Shown one piece after another: positions 19,045 through 28,592 of a DNA stretch of 64,000 nucleotides; position 1 is the first letter of the stretch, and every line of letters begins with the position of its first letter. Position numbers and translations under genes: made by a program. The DNA comes from Desulforhabdus amnigena. GTDB taxonomy: Bacteria; Desulfobacterota; Syntrophobacteria; Syntrophobacterales; Syntrophobacteraceae. The notes under the pieces are model-generated. The model did no database searches and was not told the origin of the DNA. It saw only the letters and a program-made list of their open reading frames with translations. The stretch is from positions 1,825,001 to 1,889,000 of the forward strand of contig NZ_BSDR01000001.1 in assembly GCF_027925305.1 (NCBI RefSeq), in the 5' to 3' direction.

Positions 19045-19128
19045 TTCACCAGAGAGACACAGAGAACACAGAGGAATTCCATAAGAATTCCAGAATCTTC
19101 TCTGTACCCTCCGTGTCTCCGTGGTGAA
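19045..19128. repeat. Inverted repeat of the ACCACAGAGACACGGAG family
   Basis: Left arm from TTCACCAGAGAGACACAGAG at 19045, right arm ending GTCTCCGTGGTGAA at 19128. Together they form an imperfect hairpin between the convergent mtnA and radA genes. It is closely related to the perfect pair at 1521-1591. Confidence 0.8.
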
Positions 19129-19171
19129 TAACGGGATATTGGAATCCGCCAACTCCCTTACAGTTTTACCG

Positions 19172-20527
19172 TCAGAACAAAAGCTTCAAGACATCCTGCA
19201 AAGACTTCACCCCCATGCATTCGATTTCCAGCTCCTGAGACAATCTTTCCGCATTGCTTTTGGGTACCAGACACTTGGAAAACCCCAGTTTTTGAGCCTC
19301 CAACGCTCTCAGTGCGCTGTGTCCCACCCCCCGAACTTCTCCCGCCAGCCCGACCTCACCCCATACCACCAACTCCGAAGGCAAAGGCCGATCCAGATAG
19401 GTGCTCATGAGAGCCGTCGTCATGGCAAGGTCCGAAGCGGGTTCCAACAGGCGTACCCCTCCCGCCACATTCACGAAAACATCCTGCTGAGTAAAATTGA
19501 GGCCGAGCTTTTTTTCCAGAACGGCCAGAAGCAATGATAGACGATTGCTGTCCACCCCCATGCTCGTACGGCGCGGCTGCAACCAACCGGTAGCACTCAC
19601 CAACGCCTGGAGCTCCACGAGCAGAGGGCGGGTTCCTTCTACCGAACAAGCGACAACAGAACCGGAAACCCCTGTGGGACGTTCCGCCAAAAGCAGCTTG
19701 GAGGGATTGGGAACTTCCTCCAGTCCCACTTCCTTCATTTCAAAAACACCCACTTCATTGGTGGAGCCGTACCGGTTTTTCACGGCGCGCAGAAGCCGGA
19801 AAGTATGCGTGCGATCGCCCTCCAGGTAAAGCACTGTATCTACAAGATGTTCCAGGGCTCTCGGCCCCGCGATGGAACCCTCCTTTGTCACGTGTCCGAC
19901 AACGAAGATACTGACGCGGCTTTCCTTGGCTGCTCGCATCAACCGCGCAGCACATTCTCTCACCTGGCTCACGGAACCCGGAGCCACATCCAGGGCACGC
20001 GTGTGCACGGTCTGTATAGAGTCGATCACCAGTATGTCTGGAGTCCTCTTTCCCACAGCATCGAGAACCGCCTCCAGCAGAGTTTCCGAATACACATAGA
20101 GACTGGGCGATTCGACTCCCAGGCGCATTGCCCTTACCTTCAACTGCTGAGGGCTTTCTTCTCCGGAAACATAGAGTACCTGCTTTTCTTCAGAAAGACG
20201 TGCAAGAACCTGCAACAACAGGGTCGACTTTCCGATTCCGGGATCCCCAGCCACAAGAACGAGTGATCCCGGAATCAATCCCCCCCCCAGCACCCGGTCC
20301 CATTCGCCTATGCCGGAAAGAATACGGGCTTCCGTTTCTGACGGAATATCTATCAATGCGACTGGACAATTCTGTGAGCTCCCACCGACAATGTCCTTGC
20401 CGGTCTTCCTGAAGGCAATCTCTTCCACCAAACTTTCCCAACTTCTGCATTCGGGACAGCGCCCGAGCCACTTGGGACTCACATATCCACATTGTTGACA
20501 TCGATAGATTGTCTTCTGATCGGCCAT
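19172..20527 (-). CDS. radA: DNA repair protein RadA (Sms)
   Basis: RecA-like ATPase that promotes branch migration in recombination. 451 residues with the standard order: an N-terminal zinc finger (CQQCGYVSPKWLGRCPEC), a RecA-type core with Walker A GDPGIGKSTL, and the RadA signature KNRYGSTNEVGVF, where the usual KNRFG reads KNRYG. A Lon-type domain follows at the C-terminus (GGVRLLEPASDLA, then GEVGLAGEVRGV). The ATG at 20527 has GAGGGTGAT upstream. It is transcribed toward mtnA. Confidence 0.96.
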   Translation of the reverse strand: MADQKTIYRCQQCGYVSPKWLGRCPECRSWESLVEEIAFRKTGKDIVGGSSQNCPVALIDIPSETEARILSGIGEWDRVLGGGLIPGSLVLVAGDPGIGKSTLLLQVLARLSEEKQVLYVSGEESPQQLKVRAMRLGVESPSLYVYSETLLEAVLDAVGKRTPDILVIDSIQTVHTRALDVAPGSVSQVRECAARLMRAAKESRVSIFVVGHVTKEGSIAGPRALEHLVDTVLYLEGDRTHTFRLLRAVKNRYGSTNEVGVFEMKEVGLEEVPNPSKLLLAERPTGVSGSVVACSVEGTRPLLVELQALVSATGWLQPRRTSMGVDSNRLSLLLAVLEKKLGLNFTQQDVFVNVAGGVRLLEPASDLAMTTALMSTYLDRPLPSELVVWGEVGLAGEVRGVGHSALRALEAQKLGFSKCLVPKSNAERLSQELEIECMGVKSLQDVLKLLF

Positions 20528-20801
20528 ATCACCCTCTTAATGAAGGATTGGATGTGAAGCTTCGATATAACATTTACAGGGAACGAATCATTACATAGCG
20601 CTTGCGGAGAAAAATGTCATCACCCTCCACTCTGGGAAATGCTATTAAGACTTTCCCCCCCCTTCACCTCTATTCACAAACGGCTCCAGCCATCCGCCCC
20701 TTTACCGCAAAAGCTCCTCACGCTTTCCGCAAGGAAAGCCAAGCCTTCGATTATGCTCGCACGCACGGGTCGCTACAATTCGTTACAGGCCCATTGTTCG
20801 A
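20528..20801. other. Intergenic region between radA and trxA
   Basis: No gene recognised; the short open frames here have no family features. The trxA promoter lies at its right end. Confidence 0.4.
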
Positions 20802-20831
20802 TTGACAAACTCGAAAAGATTGGTTTATATT
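20802..20831 (+). promoter_or_regulatory. Candidate sigma-70 promoter for trxA
   Basis: TTGACA at 20802-20807 and TATATT at 20826-20831, 18 bp apart, about 90 bp upstream of the trxA start. The match to the consensus is strong. Confidence 0.6.
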
Positions 20832-20918
20832 CCGACCCTGAGCATTCAGAAACAGCATAGCTATCAGTGGGATGATGTTAAAATCAGGTAATTCTCTTAG
20901 CAGAGAGGAGTTTTTCTA

Positions 20919-21251
20919 ATGGCTGGAAAAAATATCATTGAAATCAGTGACAATAATTTCGAACAGGAAGTCCTGAAATCTGATTTGCCTGTGCTGGTGG
21001 ATTTCTGGGCTCCGTGGTGCGGTCCCTGCCGGGCTATCGCTCCCGTTGTCGAAGAGCTCTCGGGGGAATATGAAGGCAAACTGAAAGTTGCCAAATGCAA
21101 CGTTGATGATAATCCCAAGACGCCTTCCAAGTACGGCATTCGCGCTATTCCTACTCTCATTATCTTCAAAGGCGGAAACGTGAGCGAGCAGATCACGGGC
21201 GCTGTAGCAAAATCCCAAATTATGGCTGCCATCGATAAGGCAGTCGCTTAA
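20919..21251 (+). CDS. trxA: Thioredoxin
   Basis: A 110-residue thioredoxin with the redox centre WAPWCGPC and the cis-proline segment IRAIPTLIIFKGG. It reduces disulfides in cytoplasmic proteins. The length and the absence of a signal peptide fit TrxA. A good ribosome binding site (AGAGAGGAG) precedes the ATG. It stands alone: radA upstream is divergent and 680 bp of non-coding sequence follows. Confidence 0.96.
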   Translation: MAGKNIIEISDNNFEQEVLKSDLPVLVDFWAPWCGPCRAIAPVVEELSGEYEGKLKVAKCNVDDNPKTPSKYGIRAIPTLIIFKGGNVSEQITGAVAKSQIMAAIDKAVA

Positions 21252-21928
21252 GAATGTTCTGCATAGGGTCTTATGGAGTGCGTCATTGTGGAGCCCCAGC
21301 CCTATCCTTCAATCTTCCTTCTCGACAGTGCTGACGAGCCATGTTTAAGATGGAGTAATTTAAAAGGAGGGCCGGCAAGGCTAACAGGCTGGCCTGCCCA
21401 CAACTCTGCCTCACATCACCCCCCCCTTTCGGGCGCGGGAGCCAGGAAGGTATCTCCGGCGTCGATGAAGGCCAGGCGCGATGATGGGATAGTTGCTTTT
21501 GGGGAGAAAGCCCTCCAACCCATTTGATAACCTCGACGACCTCATTGCATTCAGGCTGTTGACAATAAGCCTGATCCCGCCCCATGCCCCTGTCTTGGAT
21601 AAGACCGTTAGAGCAGGAGAAAAAGGCTGCGGATTCCTTTTAAATGGTTTTTCGTGGCACGCAATTGGGCGCTTGTGGTCATAGATAGAGTCCGGTGCAC
21701 CTGAGTTTACGCAACGTCTTCCATCTAGGGAGGCTCCAGGTTTTTCTTAAACCGATTTCAAGAAAGGTAACCCCTTTGATCTTATGTCAGCCAAAGGGAA
21801 CGGCTTTTGCCAAAATCCATGTCCTACGGCGTACAATGAGCCTGATGGCACATCGGTATTTTGGAGGCCGAAGCCTGGAGATCGGAGTGCACTTCAGTTA
21901 TGCAGAATTGTTTTTTTGAGGAAATTAC
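21252..21928. other. 677 bp with no recognised gene
   Basis: Several short open frames exist on both strands but none has a ribosome binding site plus family features. A G/C-rich patch near 21365-21400 (GGCCGGCAAGGC...) can pair locally. No tRNA or known small RNA was recognised. It may be decayed sequence. Confidence 0.4.
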
Positions 21929-22702
21929 ATGTCTTTTCCGTTTATTAAATTGAAGATATTCTTTCATCACCTTCCACATTTTTTCCTTTTTTTCCTGCTT
22001 CTCCTCTGCACCGGTTGCGGCACATCCCTCACCAATTATTATTTTGGAGACCTCTTTGGCAAGAGCAAGTCGTCGACCATCGAAAGGAGCGCAGAGCAGC
22101 TTGCTTTGGATGGCATGCAGCAGATGAGAGACAAAGACTACGATGACGCTCTCAAGTCTTTCCAGCAATTGAAGGAACACTATCCATACAGTAAATATGC
22201 CATCCTTGCAGAACTCAAATTGGGTGATGCTCACTTCTATAATAAAGACTATAGCAATGCGGCCCTCGCTTACGAAGAGTTCGCAAGGCTTCACCCTCGA
22301 AATGAAGTCATTCCGTATGTGCTCTACCAGATCGGAATGTGTCATTTCCTCTCCTTCAGCACTGTAGATCGAGATCAGGAAGAAACGCGCCTGGCCATGG
22401 AGGCCTTCCAAAAACTCATTCAGACGCATCCTCAATCGGAATATGCTCAGAGAGGCAAAAAACAGCTCTTTGAATGTCAGAAACGTATTGTGGCACACGA
22501 ATTTCAGGTGGGGCAATTTTATTTTCGCCTGGAACAATATGCTTCTGCCAAGGTACGTTTAGACATGATCAAGGATACATATCCCGAAGCCGTCAAAGAT
22601 TTGGGCTATCAGGACGAAATCGACCAGATGCTGGCCAAGTGCGCAACAGAGGTTGTGAAGGAGAAAAAGAAACCCAGTATTTGGACTCGCATAGGATTTT
22701 GA
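21929..22702 (+). CDS. bamD: Outer membrane assembly lipoprotein BamD
   Basis: A lipoprotein of 257 residues. The signal peptide ends in a lipobox LCTGC (cysteine near 30), followed by TPR-like repeats that include LKSFQQLKEHYPYSKYA, AALAYEEFARLHPRNEV and AFQKLIQTHPQSEYA. This spacing is typical of BamD/YfiO, which works with BamA in beta-barrel insertion. The C-terminal tail is rich in lysine. It is followed by about 530 bp before rho, so it seems to be a single-gene unit. Confidence 0.9.
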   Translation: MSFPFIKLKIFFHHLPHFFLFFLLLLCTGCGTSLTNYYFGDLFGKSKSSTIERSAEQLALDGMQQMRDKDYDDALKSFQQLKEHYPYSKYAILAELKLGDAHFYNKDYSNAALAYEEFARLHPRNEVIPYVLYQIGMCHFLSFSTVDRDQEETRLAMEAFQKLIQTHPQSEYAQRGKKQLFECQKRIVAHEFQVGQFYFRLEQYASAKVRLDMIKDTYPEAVKDLGYQDEIDQMLAKCATEVVKEKKKPSIWTRIGF

Positions 22703-23231
22703 ATGCATTCCAGTTGAGAGACCTATTTTGGGGGGGCAACTGGGAAAGGCGGAAACCGCAACAATATGCTGAGAGATGGCTTCAAAAAAGCGAGCCCTCT
22801 TTCAAGCCCTTCGGTTCAAGGAGATGCCAGCCCTCCCCGCGAGGGGTATAATTTTGTGAAAGTTGATCATATCGTTTCAATCAATATTGAGGATTGGTCA
22901 TAAAATTGATTCAACCCGATTGATTGGAAACCAAGCAAAAACGGAGCACGCAGACCTACCTTTTGAAGCGACCTCACGACAGACCAGGTGAAGAAACAAT
23001 TAGAGATCACCCATTGAGCCAAGTCCCACTGTTCGGCCAACACCACTTCCCTGAAATCCGAAAGCTTCTTAAGTAGTGGAAACAGAGCAAGCTTCTTGCC
23101 GGCCTCCACCAATCGCCGGCTATCGAAACAGGAATCTCTCATGCGATGGGAATCCATGTCCCAACCGAAATCGAAGAAAATTATGTAGAAAGTTGCACAA
23201 GTAAACCACGGATAAACGGAGAAAAGCAATC
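22703..23231. other. Intergenic region before rho
   Basis: A 120-codon open frame on the minus strand (22867-23229) has no recognisable family or ribosome binding site, and I do not call it. AAACCACGGATAAACGGAG near 23204 is weakly related to the interspersed repeat family. The rho leader presumably lies here. Confidence 0.4.
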
Positions 23232-24563
23232 ATGACCGAGCCAAACCAAGAGACGAACGATGCACCGGAGAAAGAGACTGCGGAACGGGAACCCCGGGAT
23301 CAGCAGCGCAATGAAATGAATCTGGTGGAACTCAAGAGCAAGAACATCAGGGAACTCATGAGCATTGCCAGGGGCTTCAATATTGAAGGAGCCAGTTCCA
23401 TGCGAAAGCAGGAACTCATCTTTGCACTTCTACAGGCCCAGGCACAAATGAGCGGGCTCATTTACGGTGAAGGAGTCCTGGAAATCCTGCCCGACGGCTT
23501 TGGTTTCCTGAGAAGCCAGAACTACAACTACCTCCCAGGCCCGGATGACATCTATGTATCCCCTTCCCAGATCCGCCGTTTCAGTCTTCGAACCGGCGAC
23601 AGCATTTCCGGTCAGATCAGACCGCCCAAAGACAACGAACGTTATTTTGCCCTTTTGAAGGTTGAATCCGTCAATTTTGAAGACCCGGATGTCGCCCGAG
23701 ACAAGATTCTTTTTGACAACCTCACTCCCCTCTATCCGGACAGGAGGGTCCGGCTGGAAACGGTATCGGATAACCTGTCCACGCGAGTCATGGACCTGCT
23801 CACGCCCATCGGATTCGGACAGCGCGGCCTCATCGTGGCTCAGCCCCGTACAGGCAAGACTACACTGCTTCAAAATATTGCCAATGCCATAACCATCAAC
23901 CACCGGGATGCCTATCTGATCGTTTTGCTCATCGATGAACGTCCGGAAGAAGTCACGGACATGCAGCGCAACGTTCGTGCCGAAGTGGTGAGTTCCACCT
24001 TTGATGAACCCCCACAGCGCCATGTTCAAGTGGCGGAAATGGTCATCGAAAAGGCCAAACGTCTCGTGGAGCACAAACGCGATGTCGTGATTCTACTCGA
24101 CAGTATCACGCGCCTTGCCCGGGCCTACAATACGGTAGTCCCCCCGAGCGGCAAGATTCTCTCGGGCGGTTTGGATTCCAACGCATTGCATCGCCCCAAA
24201 CGGTTCTTCGGAGCGGCGCGTAATGTCGAACAGGGAGGCAGCCTCACCATTATCGCCACAGCCTTGACGGACACCGGAAGCCGAATGGACGATGTGATCT
24301 TCGAAGAATTCAAGGGCACCGGCAACATGGAAATCGTGCTGGATCGCAAGCTCGCCGACCGCCGCATCTTCCCCGCCATCGACATCAACAAATCCGGCAC
24401 CCGAAAAGAAGAATTGCTGCTCGATCCTGAAGATCTCAATCGCATCTGGATTCTGAGAAAGCTGCTTTCGCCCCTGAACCCTATCGACGCCATGGAATTT
24501 CTCCTGGATAAGATGCAGGGCAGCAAAGACAATACGGATTTCCTGGCTTCCATGAATCGATAA
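23232..24563 (+). CDS. rho: Transcription termination factor Rho
   Basis: Hexameric RNA-dependent ATPase that ends transcription. 443 residues. The N-terminal helical segment ([15 protein letters not shown]) is followed by the RNA-binding cold-shock-like domain ([15 protein letters not shown], then [13 protein letters not shown]). The ATPase core has Walker A APRTGKT in its usual context ([13 protein letters not shown]), Walker B in [16 protein letters not shown] and the Q-loop region. Acidic residues at the extreme N-terminus resemble other deltaproteobacterial Rho. It heads the block rho-rpmE-prfA-prmC-murA-comEC. Confidence 0.97.
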   Translation: MTEPNQETNDAPEKETAEREPRDQQRNEMNLVELKSKNIRELMSIARGFNIEGASSMRKQELIFALLQAQAQMSGLIYGEGVLEILPDGFGFLRSQNYNYLPGPDDIYVSPSQIRRFSLRTGDSISGQIRPPKDNERYFALLKVESVNFEDPDVARDKILFDNLTPLYPDRRVRLETVSDNLSTRVMDLLTPIGFGQRGLIVAQPRTGKTTLLQNIANAITINHRDAYLIVLLIDERPEEVTDMQRNVRAEVVSSTFDEPPQRHVQVAEMVIEKAKRLVEHKRDVVILLDSITRLARAYNTVVPPSGKILSGGLDSNALHRPKRFFGAARNVEQGGSLTIIATALTDTGSRMDDVIFEEFKGTGNMEIVLDRKLADRRIFPAIDINKSGTRKEELLLDPEDLNRIWILRKLLSPLNPIDAMEFLLDKMQGSKDNTDFLASMNR

Positions 24564-24782
24564 CCCTTGCAATCCTTGGAATATCGGAAAGAACACCTTA
24601 TATTTTCAAAGCAGTGTGAAAGCTATCGCCCTCAGCTGCAAAAGCTGTGGGAAACATTCCTTCGGAGTGTATCGACTCAAAGAGAGCGAAGCCGTCTAAA
24701 ACTGCTTGAAAGTAATTCGAATAAGTCTATAATGAAAAATTTGCGAAGGCTTACCATCACCAATGAGGAGGAAAACAATCCA

Positions 24783-25004
24783 ATGAAAGAGAACATTCAC
24801 CCCACTTATCACCAGACAGTCATTCGGTGTGCTTGCGGAAATGAAATTCCCACAGGTTCTACCAAAGAAGATATCCGCGTGGAAATTTGTTCCAAATGCC
24901 ATCCCTTTTACACAGGCAAGCAAAAACTCGTGGATTCGGCAGGCCGCATTGAACGCTTCCGCAAGAAATACGAAAAATTCCAAAACAAAGAGACCCAGGA
25001 ATAG
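24783..25004 (+). CDS. rpmE: Ribosomal protein bL31, zinc-binding form
   Basis: 73 residues starting MKENIHP, the family's conserved N-terminus. The cysteines in CACGN and [10 protein letters not shown] make the CxC...CxxC zinc site, so this is the zinc-containing (C+) version. The sequence upstream is open in the same frame from 24567, but the start at 24783 is fixed by homology and by GAGGAGG about 11 bases before it. It lies between rho and prfA as in many proteobacteria. Confidence 0.96.
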   Translation: MKENIHPTYHQTVIRCACGNEIPTGSTKEDIRVEICSKCHPFYTGKQKLVDSAGRIERFRKKYEKFQNKETQE

Positions 25005-25202
25005 TCTGTTTTTCAGTCGTCTTTTCTGGCATTCCCTTTAACGAGAATCAATACGCACTTCATGCAGTTCATGCCTCGCCTTTCCCCTCGCATCGGGGGG
25101 GAGGAGCGACGCAGGAAGCGACTTTCTTTTCCGGGAAAGCATTCACCCGGGATTTTGAACTGAAAGACCCTTCGCGAGCTTGGCAACAACACAACAGGCA
25201 AG

Positions 25203-26276
25203 ATGGATATGTTTGATCGTTTGGAAAGTGTCGCAGAAAGATTCCGGAAACTGGAATCGGACCTCAGCAATCCTGACCTTTTGGCTAACCAGAAGGAATA
25301 TCAGAAGATTGTCAAGGAACACTCTGAAATTTCCCCCATCGTGGAGGGTTATCAGCGTTACAAGGATATCAGGCAGCAGATCCAGGAGAGCCAGGAATTG
25401 CTGGAGCAGGAAGACGATTCCGAGATGAGGGAGCTCATTCGAGACGAGATCGTTCAGCTGAAAAAAGAGCTGGAAACGACCGAACAGCAGCTCAAATTCA
25501 TGCTCGCTCCCAAGGATCCCAATGACGATAAGAACGTCATCCTCGAAATTCGCGCAGGAACAGGTGGTGAGGAAGCGGCCCTCTTTGTTGCCGATCTCTT
25601 CCGTATGTACTCCCGCTACGCGGAAATGCGCGGATGGAAAGTGGATATCATGGATTCCCATCCCACGGGAATCGGTGGATTCAAGGAAATTACCGCGGCT
25701 ATCAACGGCAAAGGGGCATTCAGTCGATTGAAATATGAGAGAGGAGTGCACCGGGTGCAACGGGTGCCCGCTACGGAGAGCCAGGGAAGAATCCACACCT
25801 CTGCAGTGACGGTTGCCGTATTGCCGGAAGCGGAAGAGGTCGACGTCTTCATTGACCCCAATGAAATTCGTGTGGATGTTTTCCGTTCGTCAGGGCCGGG
25901 CGGACAGAGCGTCAACACCACAGACTCCGCGATTCGCATCACTCACCTTCCCACAGGGCTGGTGGTGACGTGTCAGGACGAAAAATCGCAGCACAAGAAC
26001 AAAGCCAAGGCGTTGAAGGTGCTTCGAGCCAGGCTTTTGGACCAGATGCAAAGCGAACAGGACGCCAAGATCGCGCAGGAAAGAAAGAGCCAGGTGGGAT
26101 CGGGGGATCGTAGCGAACGGATTAGAACCTACAATTTCCCACAAAACCGTGTGACCGACCACCGGATCAATCTTACGCTCTACAAGCTGGAAAGTGTCAT
26201 GGGGGGAATGATCGATGAAGTCATCGATCCTTTGATCACATACTTTCAATCGGAGGCTCTTAAAAGTGAGGAGTAG
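25203..26276 (+). CDS. prfA: Peptide chain release factor 1
   Basis: Recognises UAA and UAG and triggers peptide release. 357 residues. The GGQ catalytic motif is at 233-235 in [10 protein letters not shown], and the codon-recognition tripeptide PAT lies in [17 protein letters not shown]2 would have SPF, so the RF1 call is firm. No programmed frameshift is seen. It is directly followed by prmC, which methylates the GGQ glutamine. Confidence 0.97.
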   Translation: MDMFDRLESVAERFRKLESDLSNPDLLANQKEYQKIVKEHSEISPIVEGYQRYKDIRQQIQESQELLEQEDDSEMRELIRDEIVQLKKELETTEQQLKFMLAPKDPNDDKNVILEIRAGTGGEEAALFVADLFRMYSRYAEMRGWKVDIMDSHPTGIGGFKEITAAINGKGAFSRLKYERGVHRVQRVPATESQGRIHTSAVTVAVLPEAEEVDVFIDPNEIRVDVFRSSGPGGQSVNTTDSAIRITHLPTGLVVTCQDEKSQHKNKAKALKVLRARLLDQMQSEQDAKIAQERKSQVGSGDRSERIRTYNFPQNRVTDHRINLTLYKLESVMGGMIDEVIDPLITYFQSEALKSEE

Positions 26277-26362
26277 GGCACGCTGCTCGGCAGCAGCGGG
26301 ACAAGGCCTCACTGCCGCCGAGCTTTCAACATAATATCCATCTCTTTCAAAACCTGGAATTC

Positions 26363-27268
26363 ATGACCCAGCCACAAGCCTCATCAAAGGAATCGGGGAT
26401 GGGAGAAACATGGACCATCCTGAAGGTGATTCAATGGACTACAGGATACTTTGCCCGCAAAGGGATCGAGCAGCCGCGCGCCAATGCCGAAGTACTCCTC
26501 GCACATGTCCTCGGCCTGCAGCGCATCGAGCTTTACCTGCGCCATGATCAACCCCTCACCACCTCTGAACTCGCCCGCTACCGTGAGGCGGTCAGACGGA
26601 GAGCGGCCCGTGAACCCACTCAATACATTACGAAAAAACAAGAATTCTGGTCTCTCGAATTTGAAGTCGGCCCGTCCGTGCTGATTCCACGCCCGGAAAC
26701 AGAATTACTGGTTGAAAACGCCTTAAAAATTCTCGGGACCGGCCCCGCCAGAATCATGGACCTGGGGACAGGTTCCGGGGCGATCTCTGTTGCACTGGCT
26801 CATGAATGCCCTACCCTCCAGATCATTGCTACCGACACATCCGTTCGAGCCCTGGAGATCGCCAGGCGCAATGCCGACCGGCACAATGTGTCGTCGCGCA
26901 TTTTCTTTGTTGCCATGGATCTTTTTGCCGCCCTGGCCCCTTTGCCCCTTTTCGACCTGATTGTCACCAATCCTCCCTACATTGGGGATGCGGAATTTTC
27001 GGAGCTTGCCGCGGAAGTCTCCGGCTATGAACCGCACACAGCCCTTAAAGGCGGTGGGATCGAGGGATTGACGGTCATTCGAAAAATCCTTCAGGAAATG
27101 CCGCTTTACCTAAAGGCCGGGGGCGCTTTGCTCATGGAAATCGGTCACCGGCAGGCAGCTCTTTTGCAAAAAGAGATCGAGGAAAATCCTCAAATCGAAT
27201 TTCACGAATTTATCAGCGATTATTCCGGAATTTTGAGAGTCTTAAAGCTTCGTAAAGTCAACAGGTGA
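26363..27268 (+). CDS. prmC: Peptide chain release factor N5-glutamine methyltransferase
   Basis: S-adenosylmethionine-dependent enzyme that methylates the glutamine of the release factor GGQ motif. 301 residues: an N-terminal helical domain, the SAM-binding [14 protein letters not shown], and the substrate-binding NPPY motif in [12 protein letters not shown]. An alternative ATG at 26399 (MGETWTI) is also possible. Its position just after prfA supports the role. murA starts five bases after its stop. Confidence 0.95.
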   Translation: MTQPQASSKESGMGETWTILKVIQWTTGYFARKGIEQPRANAEVLLAHVLGLQRIELYLRHDQPLTTSELARYREAVRRRAAREPTQYITKKQEFWSLEFEVGPSVLIPRPETELLVENALKILGTGPARIMDLGTGSGAISVALAHECPTLQIIATDTSVRALEIARRNADRHNVSSRIFFVAMDLFAALAPLPLFDLIVTNPPYIGDAEFSELAAEVSGYEPHTALKGGGIEGLTVIRKILQEMPLYLKAGGALLMEIGHRQAALLQKEIEENPQIEFHEFISDYSGILRVLKLRKVNR

Positions 27269-27272
27269 ATGG

Positions 27273-28523
27273 ATGGACAAACTGGTGATCGAGGGGGGAA
27301 TTCCCCTCCAAGGAGAAGTGAATATCAGCGGGGCGAAGAATGCGACATTGCCCCTCATGGCCGCAAGTCTTCTTGCCGCCGGAAAACACACCTTATCGAA
27401 TGCTCCCAAGTTGAGGGACATTCGCACGATGCAGAACCTGCTGGCACATATGGGAGCATCCTGCGAACACAACGATCTTCTCCAGATCGACACGAGCGAC
27501 ATTCACACGCTCGAAGCTCCTTACGATCTGGTAAAAACCATGAGAGCCTCCGTGCTGGTGTTGGGTCCCATGCTGGCCAGGTACCATCGCGCCCGCGTTT
27601 CACTCCCGGGAGGATGCGCCATCGGTGCGCGGCCCATCAACCTTCACCTCATGGGACTGGAGCAGATGGGAGTCGAGGTCCAGTTGGACCACGGCTACGT
27701 CATCGCCCGTGCAGACAGACTCAAGGGAGCGACCATCAGCTTCGACCAGGTGACTGTGACGGGAACCGAAAACCTGATGATGGCCGCAACACTGGCCGAA
27801 GGGACCACCCTTCTCAAAAATGCGGCTCGGGAACCTGAAGTCGTAGCTTTGGCGGAATACCTCTGTAAGATGGGAGCGCGTATCGAGGGAGCGGGAACGG
27901 CGGAAATCACCATCGAAGGGGTGAAGGAGCTCTTTCCCGGAAGCTTCAGGGTGATCCCGGATCGGATTGAAGCGGGAACGTACCTGGTAGCCGCAGGCAT
28001 CACGGGAGGAGAGTTGAAGCTCAATTCCTGCCGGCCGGAACATCTGGAAGCCGTGATTCAAAAACTGCAGGCAGCCGGATTGAGTATCGACGCGGGAGAC
28101 GATTTCCTGCGGGTTCGAAGCAATGGAATCATTCAGAGTGTAGACATCAAGACGTGGCCTTACCCCGCCTTTCCCACAGACATGCAGGCGCAGTTCATGT
28201 CCCTCATGACTCTCGGCAACGGGGTCAGCGTTATCATAGAACAGATATTTGAAAACCGTTTCATGCACGTGCTGGAACTGAAACGGCTGGGTGCGGACAT
28301 AGAACTGGATGGACGCACCGCAGTGGTCAGGGGAGTGAAAAAGCTGTCGGGAGCCCCCGTCATGGCAACGGATCTTCGCGCCTCCGCTTCGCTGGTCCTT
28401 GGAGCACTGGCAGCGGAAGGAATCACGGAAGTCAACCGCATTTATCACCTGGACCGGGGATATGAAGCCATGGAAAAGAAGCTCGCCGCGGTAGGCGCAA
28501 GAATCTGGCGGGAAAAGAGTTAA
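27273..28523 (+). CDS. murA: UDP-N-acetylglucosamine 1-carboxyvinyltransferase
   Basis: First committed step of peptidoglycan synthesis, adding enolpyruvate from PEP to UDP-GlcNAc. 416 residues, full length. The fosfomycin-sensitive catalytic cysteine is Cys115 in [11 protein letters not shown]. Other landmarks are the N-terminal SGAKNATLP and [15 protein letters not shown] near the C-terminus. It is translationally close to prmC (4 bp gap), so it shares the rho-comEC block. Confidence 0.97.
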   Translation: MDKLVIEGGIPLQGEVNISGAKNATLPLMAASLLAAGKHTLSNAPKLRDIRTMQNLLAHMGASCEHNDLLQIDTSDIHTLEAPYDLVKTMRASVLVLGPMLARYHRARVSLPGGCAIGARPINLHLMGLEQMGVEVQLDHGYVIARADRLKGATISFDQVTVTGTENLMMAATLAEGTTLLKNAAREPEVVALAEYLCKMGARIEGAGTAEITIEGVKELFPGSFRVIPDRIEAGTYLVAAGITGGELKLNSCRPEHLEAVIQKLQAAGLSIDAGDDFLRVRSNGIIQSVDIKTWPYPAFPTDMQAQFMSLMTLGNGVSVIIEQIFENRFMHVLELKRLGADIELDGRTAVVRGVKKLSGAPVMATDLRASASLVLGALAAEGITEVNRIYHLDRGYEAMEKKLAAVGARIWREKS

Positions 28524-28592
28524 AGGCTCAGCCGATCCATAAGTGTTCTAAATGTCTTGCAGTTGAACTGAAAACAACGGGAGGTCGCAGCA

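Noticed and set aside
21283-21585. 100-codon open frame downstream of trxA on the minus strand
   Set aside because: Low-complexity proline-rich translation, no start signal, no relatives recognised.
22867-23229. 120-codon open frame on the minus strand before rho
   Set aside because: No family features, no ribosome binding site, and unusual composition; likely chance.
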